NCBI GenBank assembly: GCA_037126765.1
Contig: JBBCBC010000024.1
Coordinates: 19,937,554 to 20,001,553 of the forward strand
DNA: 64,000 bases
From: Stenogyne calaminthoides
Taxonomy: Eukaryota; Streptophyta; Magnoliopsida; Lamiales; Lamiaceae
Direction: 5' to 3'
In this document: positions 57,405 to 64,000 of the stretch, piece after piece
How the letters are laid out: each line of letters starts with the position of its first letter
How positions within the stretch are numbered: position 1 is the stretch's first letter
Translations under genes and position numbers: made by a program
Notes under the pieces: generated by a model
The model's database searches: none
What the model was told of the DNA's origin: nothing
Seen by the model: only the letters and a program-made list of their open reading frames with translations

Positions 57405-59010
57405 AACTACTCAAAACCCTGCAGAAGCTCCACAACTTGACCAGTAAGTCCACCACGTCACATTATCTCTGAATTACCTACAATGCATAAACTATGTGAG
57501 ATATATCTCAGTAAGTAGAAATTATGCATAATGTTGTGATTCTTTAGGAAACCTCCCATGCACTCTCATTCGAAATCACCAATTTATTTATGAAACATAC
57601 ATTAGGGCCCTGGCACACTGTTATACACCAGAATGAGCTCAACATACACATAATCAATGGCCAATATAAATATCACATAAGTATGACTCGGACGCGAGGC
57701 CCATCCTCTTGTGGCCTAACAGTGGTTCTCCTCGCACGTATGCCCCTTATGTCCACCAAGAAGCCATCCCTCAACGCCGAATCATAATGGTGCAGTCCGA
57801 GGATCCGCCCTCTAACGGCCCAGCGAGGTCCATCACCAAACTCGACCCCCTGTCCGATTAAGAAGTCCCTCACTGAACACCCACCCAACATATCACAAAT
57901 ACTCGATAAGGCTTCTCCTCACACGTACGCCCCTTATCATATAATATGCCTCACAAGGGTTCTCCTCGCACGTACGCCCCTTGTGCTTCCAATGTATAAT
58001 CAGTGGTCAACACACACATCATCTGCTCAAATATCATATCATGATAATGCATGGTGTGTGCATGATGCAATGCAATGCAACACAATTTAGATACAATTAT
58101 CAGCTCACAAGCTCCTTCCACGATAATCACTGGTTATCAATCAATCTCACAATTCACGGAAAATTCACATAATATCAATTATACACAAATTAATCACATA
58201 ATACTATATATATATATTTATGCAATGTAGTTGCAAATGAATTTCAACTTACCTCAAATCCAGAAATGTTGATAACTCGAACTCTCAAATAAGCTTATTG
58301 CCTTCCACTATCCACTATAATAAAATAAATCATAAATGACACTCCAAATTATATCTAATTAAACCAAATGGAAACTCCTTTAGTTATTTTGCAAATATGT
58401 TTAGATTTAAGTACTTTAGTTAAAATCTAAAATCTAATAATCCCTAATAAATTAACAAAACTTACAATTCCAAATTACAGTACCATCAAGGTTTAGTAGC
58501 AGAAACTTAATAAATATACATTGGACAATGCATTTCTCGTAAACCATATACAAATTATTTATATACATACAATTATTAACTCCCATATTATACAATATAT
58601 AACCATTTGATGGTTTAACTTCTAATCATGTTAAAGACATTTATATGTGTATACATTTTTACATGTATATATATATATAATACATGAATTGTTCTCAGTA
58701 GCTAAATACCAATATTTTGTCCATAAATTTCATTTATTTGTATATTGTTATTAAATTTCAGCAATTTATTATTATTCTTTATTCATTTTATGGTGCAACA
58801 ATTAAGAACAACTAATAAGCATATTAGAGATGGGTGAATCTTCAAATTTGAGTACCACTAGGATAAGATAGACAAATTTAATTACTTGCCTGCAAGTTTG
58901 TTTCGACAAGGGCTTCAGCGCTACACTCCTCTCTTCTCTTATTATTTTGTCTTGTTATGTTTGAAAGAAATCTTAAGATATGGAAATCTATCTTGTTATA
59001 TAATGGCCAC
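57405..59010 (-). repeat. Possible old gypsy-type LTR remnant split by B and C
   Basis: On the minus strand there is a TATA-like CATTATATAACAAG near 59000, donor-like TTTGAG/GTAAGT near 58252, and three copies of a 'GGGGCRTACGTGYGAGGAGAA' type motif (57724-57985). Rejoining the flanks of C and B gives continuous sequence to GGCGTGACA at 27365, an ending typical of plant gypsy LTRs. I recognise no coding sequence. Tentative. Confidence 0.35.
57905..57985. repeat. Two adjacent covarying hairpins
   Basis: Hairpin 1: GATAAGG (57905-57911) with CCTTATC (57932-57938). Hairpin 2: CACAAGGG (57952-57959) with CCCTTGTG (57978-57985). The loops are nearly the same (TTCTCCTCRCACGTACGC), while stems differ by matched changes on both arms. 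Confidence 0.7.
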
Positions 59011-59951
59011 CGCCTTAATTCTAATTAGCTTTTCAGGTAAGCTTTCTATATTATAATATTATATTACATATATCTATATATTTTATTAATACAACTCATG
59101 TATTAAATATTATTGATGACGTGGGTTCAGTAGAGGCCATACTTTCACCTCCTAATTACACATTATGCATTATTCATTATCTCTTATATATGTACGATCA
59201 TTATTTATAATAATATATTAATATATTAAAAGTTGATGGGGGAGAAACATAAATATATATACACATTAGTTACTAATGATGTGCATACGTATACAGGCAC
59301 GGGGCCGTATTCTCTACCCACCACGTATTTATCGCTCGCATATATAGGTATGGTGTGTACGTACGTGTATGTATATAATTAAGCGATTAACTATTGATTT
59401 CTCTAAATTTGTTTATTAATTTATTTTCCGATTTACATTAATCACTAAATTATTCACCTTTCAAATATCGGCAAGTAGCCCTTGTAATTTAATAATATAA
59501 CAGTTAAGTTGTATTGAGGGTTCTCTCAAATTCTCAATAGTAAGATGTCTAAACATATCTAATAAAAAAATGTTGGGCCAAAGAATTGTGATAATTTTCT
59601 AATAAAATTTTAAACATCTTAATAAATTTGATGTAGCTCAAATGATATAAAAAATATTTTTTAATCTCCTTTGTATGCAAGAATACAAGGTTCAATTCCC
59701 CATATCTACAACACATATATATTGATTATTTTTTTAATATTTTCTAAATTAATAATATTATTTTTGAATTTTTAAATTAGATCTATTTATACATATATAA
59801 TAACAAAATATTATACTAAAAAAGAAAAAAAATCAATAAAAAATTATTACAAATTTATCATAAAATTTTAAAAGTGGCACATTAATGATTAATAATATAA
59901 AATATTATATTTTGTAGTTGATATAGATATATTTTTTTTTTAAAAATCAAT
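59011..59951. other. AT-rich spacer, no gene seen
   Basis: AT-rich DNA with many TATATA runs and no frame, RNA gene or clear transposon ends. Confidence 0.6.
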
Positions 59952-60255
59952 TACTCCTTCCATCTTTTTTTTTAAATTGCTCACTTGATTTTGACACGGG
60001 TTTTGATGAGAAAATTCATTATTAATATTTGAAGGTAATAAAATAACTTTTTTATGAGGGTATTTTATTAATTTTAGTGAATAAAATAAAAAATAAGTTA
60101 ATTTTGTATGTAATTATTAGTTGACATGTGATATAATTTAGTGATGTTTAATTGTAAGGGTAGCATGAACTGTATAATTACTTTATTGCTATTTTGAGTA
60201 TGTGATAGAAGATGAACTTTTTGAATTTTGAGCAATCTAAAAAAGACGAGAAGTA
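59952..60255. mobile_element. Stowaway-like MITE
   Basis: About 304 bp bounded by TA dinucleotides. The left end TACTCCTTCCATCTTTTTTT and right end (reverse complement TACTTCTCGTCTTTTTTAG) are imperfect terminal inverted repeats sharing the inner word ATTGCTCA. The CTCCNTCC terminus and TA duplication are typical of Stowaway (Tc1/mariner) MITEs. There is no coding capacity. Confidence 0.75.
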
Positions 60256-61312
60256 TTGTATATATGAAAATGTATAATTTATATACTTATTTGTATGATA
60301 ATATTACATGATATTTGATTTAAATTGATTAGTCCAATTACCATAAATTAGTTGCATGAACTATTGACATTTGACTTAAATTGTTAGTTGAATAATTTTT
60401 AATTAAATTATTAGTTGAACTGTAAAATGACATTAGGTTGGTTGTGATAAAACTCGATTTGTTTACTTATTTATATGATTCTTTTATAGGATATGATATT
60501 TAAATTGATTAGTCAAAGCATGGATGGATCCAGAAAACTTTTATAACGGGGGCACAAAAATAAATAATACAACAAGTAGATTTTCCTGTGAACCCGGTTC
60601 ACGTGAATTATATTTTTTTAGTGTCACGATTATGCATATACAGTTATACACTATTACTATCTTAAAATATATTTGATTTTTTAAATAGTGATGGTGCATA
60701 TACATAACAGATCTACAAATTTTTTAGATGATATATTTACATGATTAACTAATTATAACACTTTTAAAAACTCATTTAAGTCATTATATACATATAATAT
60801 AAGTAGTTCTCCTAATAATTATAATATATATAACATATACTTAAAAAAAATATGGGGCACGTGATCCCAACATAGGACATGTAGGTCCATCATTGAGTTC
60901 AGTTACTATGAAGTAGTTGCATATAAAATTGACATTAAACCTTAGATTGTAAAACGATAATGGGTTGGTTGTGATGAAACTCGGTAACCATATTTTTAAA
61001 AGAAAATACTAATCGAGACTAACTTAGGACAAAGAGTGTTGATTTTGGGAATGACACTGTCTCATCAGATAGTAGACCCTCTTTAACATTTTAGAAAGAT
61101 AATTTTGACTAATGATATCTTATGATGTGATCATTAATAAGAATTAGGAGTTTTATCAATTCAGGGCCTGAAAGATGGTAAATATATCAATTTAAAGCTT
61201 GAAAGATTTTTCCTATTGGTTCAAGTCCTGGAAGGTAGAAAACTATATGTGTAGGGCCTAAAAGATAGAAACTATCAATTCAAGGCTCACACATTTTAAG
61301 ATCATGCTTGAC
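60256..61312. other. AT-rich spacer with possible small TIR element
   Basis: No gene. A candidate short element at 60520-60895 has weak inverted ends (ATGGATGGATCC and GGTCCATCATTG). Confidence 0.45.
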
Positions 61313-61389
61313 ACTAAACCCTAAAACGTAAACCCTAAACTCTAAACATTGAACCCTAGACTCTGAACCATGAACCCTAAACCCTAAAA
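61313..61389 (+). repeat. Degenerate telomere-like repeats
   Basis: About ten imperfect copies of CCCTAAA/AACCCTAA in 77 bp, the plant telomere heptamer. Degenerate and short, as in interstitial remnants. Confidence 0.75.
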
Positions 61390-63112
61390 ATAAAAAAAAT
61401 AAGGATGTGACTAAGAATTATAGACAAATATTAAAAATCTTGGACTTTCTTAAGGAGATTAATTTCAATCATGGGTAGTTATATGTTATCATGTTCAGAG
61501 TAATTAGATGGGACAATTTGAAAAATTTGACATGCAATGAGAATTGGGAAGACGATAATAGATGACAATCAAAGTCATTTAGAAGGAAATAATTTAAAAT
61601 TGTAAGAAAAAACATATCTTTAAAGTTGCATTATTTAACAATGTAAAATTTTTAAACAGTTGGAGCACCACTCATTTCTCATGCCTGATTGAAAATGTAA
61701 AATATGTTCATAAATTGTGAGTTGCATATAAAAAACATTAAAAATGAAAAAAAGATTCTTATTATTATTATAAGTAAAATATTTATTTTATACTCACAAA
61801 CCGTGCAACGCACGAGTGATATACTAGTAAAGGTAAAAGCGTAATAATAATAGTTATTATTAAAGGTAAGATAACTAATACAAGAATATAGCACATATAT
61901 AAACTAAATAACATCAAAAGTGCACAATGATAAAATATATTAATTAATGATTAGTGAGAAGTTAGAGTGTCACATATTTTATTTATAAATTAACAATAAC
62001 AATATGGCTCTCAGTAAATTAAACGAATCAAATTAAATAAATATTTAAAATATTTTAGCCTAATATAAAATTAATCATGTAATACTATATTATTTTTATC
62101 ACAAATTATTATAAATTGGTCATATTTTTTTTACCCTGAAAAAATTGTTGGGCAGTCAATATCAATCCTATAAAACTATTGGTTCAAATTAAAATTTAAA
62201 TAATATAAGATATTATAAATAATATATTTCATAATTGAGTATTTTGAAATTGAGTAATTAATGAGGTGGTGGTTGATTCTCAATTAATAGATAAGATATT
62301 ACTTATCTTACTCTTTATTGTCATTGGTAGATAATTTAGAAGCTTGAGAATTGTTGGTTTATGTTGGCACCGGATTGTGTTGTGTTTAGTTGGGCTATTT
62401 GTTTATTCATGTATGTAATTTAGAATTTGATAGCATCGTAATGTTAATATTATGTGGAATTTCTTCTGTTTCTGCACTCATTTCACATATTTTATATATT
62501 TTTTTTATAAAATTATGCATTATTGTTCTCTTTTATAGTCGGCCCAGGCTCCCAACACAAACCTTCGATGGATTGAGAGTTTCCTTAACGACTGAATCTT
62601 CTGGTTTGCATCTCATAGTGTAAATGAGAATCCGAGTTTCTAAAGATAATTGAATTATATATGGAACTCTTTGTGTATAGTATCACTTATTTTCTGCTAG
62701 ATATCTTCATTTTCAAGCAGTTATAATAATATAATAAATGTATTTTTTTTATTTTTAGCAGAGGAATGCGGTTGTTTATATCTTTTATCAACTAGTTGTG
62801 AATCACCCCCTATTTATATAAACTCTTTATTTCAAAATCCTGAAATTCTATGAAGAGTTATTTATGGTATAAACTTTCATCTTTTAAATCTATACAATTT
62901 AATTTTCTTCATTCATCTCGGCCATCAAATTTTATGAGCTTAACTTATTTATGGTATAATTTTTAATCTCACCATTCATTTATCTAATTTAATATATATC
63001 ATTCAATTTTTTTAGGTAACTAGTATTTTTTGCTGATTTATTTATTTATTTTTTTTTTTTTTAGTTTTTTGCAATCTTAGTGCAACCACAACGGAGAATT
63101 TTGGAGCACCAT
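61390..63112. other. AT-rich spacer, no gene seen
   Basis: Low-complexity AT-rich sequence. Short open frames exist but show no domains or codon bias. Confidence 0.55.
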
Positions 63113-63335
63113 GAAAAATGTTTGTTGTAGATGTAGATGCAACAAAGATGAAGAAATTGGTTGTCTTCCATTGAGGAGATTCAGTAAAAGCTATCATATT
63201 GACATGTATCGAGAACTCTTTTCTTTGATAATATATACATTTTTACGATTTTTATTTTATTTTTATATTTTTATCAATTTTCATTTATTTATGGTATATA
63301 TGATGTAATTTATGTTACATTAAAACTTTGATTTC
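63113..63335 (+). repeat. Direct repeat copy 1 with degraded coding motif
   Basis: About 223 bp matching 63756-64000. It encodes KNVCCRCRCNKDEEIGCLPL and RRFSKSYHI in the frame that aligns with copy 2, but the upstream frame is stopped just before (TGA at 63111-63113 region), so it is a partial copy. Confidence 0.7.
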
Positions 63336-63687
63336 AATTGGCGAATTTATAGTCCTAGGATTTTCACACTCTACATCTTCCTTTCTCCATTATTCTTCTT
63401 GTACAAATACATTATACTAAATACATACTCCATAATTTATAATTTAGAATAAAAAATGACAGAAAATATGCACGTACATTATTGAAAAAAATATAAAGTC
63501 ATCAGAATTAATCAAACAAATTAAATATTTAACGTATTTAATTAAAATTAATAATATAAAAATTTATTTTTAATCCACGTAATACGCGGGATTACGTGCT
63601 ACTGTTCAAAATATTAAGTGGTAAAACATGATTTTAACATATGTATTTGTTTATGATGTATATAATAAAAACTTTACTTAGATCTCC

Positions 63688-63849
63688 ATGGAGGATTTAT
63701 GGATTGAAAAGAGCCAAAACTTTATTAAATTGCTGGATAACTATTGGATTAGCAGGAAAAATGTTTGTCATAGATGTAGATGCGACAAAGATGAAGAAAA
63801 TGATTATTTTCCATTTAGAAGATTTAGTAAAAAGTATCGCAATGTATGA
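63688..63849 (+). CDS. Small cysteine-containing ORF, 53 residues
   Basis: ATG at 63688 to TGA at 63849, starting MEDLWIEKSQNFIKLLDNYW and containing CHRCRCDKDEEND, then FPFRRFSKKYRNV. Mixed charged, hydrophobic and Cys content is unlike random AT-rich DNA, and the second half is conserved at protein level in the repeat copy at 63113 (CCRCRCNKDEE, RRFSK). I do not recognise the family. It may be an exon or fragment of a larger gene continuing outside the window, or a transposon-derived piece. No signal peptide is visible and the Cys spacing is not that of a known peptide family. Confidence 0.35.
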   Translation: MEDLWIEKSQNFIKLLDNYWISRKNVCHRCRCDKDEENDYFPFRRFSKKYRNV

Positions 63850-64000
63850 AACATGTATCAAATAATATCACACATGTATAAAATGTTATTTTCTTAGATA
63901 ATACACATTTCTAAAAATTTTATTCTATTTTTATATTTTTTAGCAGTTTTCTTTTATTTATGATATAATATAATTTATGTCATATTAAAAGTTTGATTTC
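63756..64000 (+). repeat. Direct repeat copy 2 (runs to window edge)
   Basis: Matches 63113-63335 through both the coding motif and the following T-rich non-coding tail, ending AAGTTTGATTTC at the window edge. The offset is about 640 bp. Confidence 0.7.

Noticed and set aside
57673..57891. Minus-strand 72-residue frame (DFLIGQGVEFGDGPRWAVRG)
   Set aside because: Lies in the repeat-rich LTR-like region with hairpins; no recognisable domain.
62390..62623. 77-residue hydrophobic frame in AT-rich spacer
   Set aside because: No domain, codon bias or conservation signal; expected by chance in this composition.

Overview
This is plant nuclear DNA, from a eudicot judging by the retroelement families and AT-rich spacers. 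I cannot name the species; an asterid or Lamiales origin is only a guess. There are no bacterial operons, rRNA genes, tRNA genes or CRISPR arrays, and no clearly intact host gene. About 85% of the window is a stack of nested retrotransposons, labelled here F, A, A2, G, E, TRIM, B, C and D.

Layout. 1-1257: end of an LTR of element F (minus), inserted in the integrase of A. 1258-6709: Ty1/copia element A (minus, SIRE-like), with gag, protease and integrase visible and its 5' LTR at 4775-6709. A sits in the reverse transcriptase of A2 (6710-10646, minus, a small copia element with a 234-bp LTR). 10647-12640: AT-rich spacer with one candidate exon and a 60-bp triplicate. 12640 to about 27000: L1-type LINE G (minus), split by copia element E (14471-23580, minus, Angela-like) and by a complete 473-bp TRIM (24256-24728) with a perfect AGTAG target duplication. 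27464-37789: element B (minus). 37929-57399: element C (plus), with a perfect TACAC target duplication. C's 3' LTR is split by copia element D (46954-56129, plus) and contains a 500-N gap. 57400-64000: AT-rich spacer with a probable older LTR remnant, a Stowaway-like MITE, telomere-like repeats and a duplicated small cysteine-containing coding motif.

The most notable system is the B/C family. B and C are independent insertions, but both carry the same compound internal deletion. Protease, integrase, most of reverse transcriptase and most of RNase H are missing, while gag, PBS, PPT and LTRs remain, along with a long extra ORF (about 1,100 codons) in the envelope-like position between pol and the 3' LTR. 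This looks like an amplified non-autonomous gag plus env-like derivative of a SIRE-type element, presumably mobilised in trans by relatives such as A. The extra ORF has its own TATA-like and leader sequence upstream in both copies. B and C lie head to head, 139 bp apart.

A second theme is sequence quality. In one member of several LTR pairs, and in coding parts of C and D, CAG/CTG motifs are systematically scrambled while the partner copy is clean. CAG/CTG is the plant CHG methylation context, so base-calling error on methylated transposon DNA is a plausible cause. Some of the frameshifts described here may therefore not be real.
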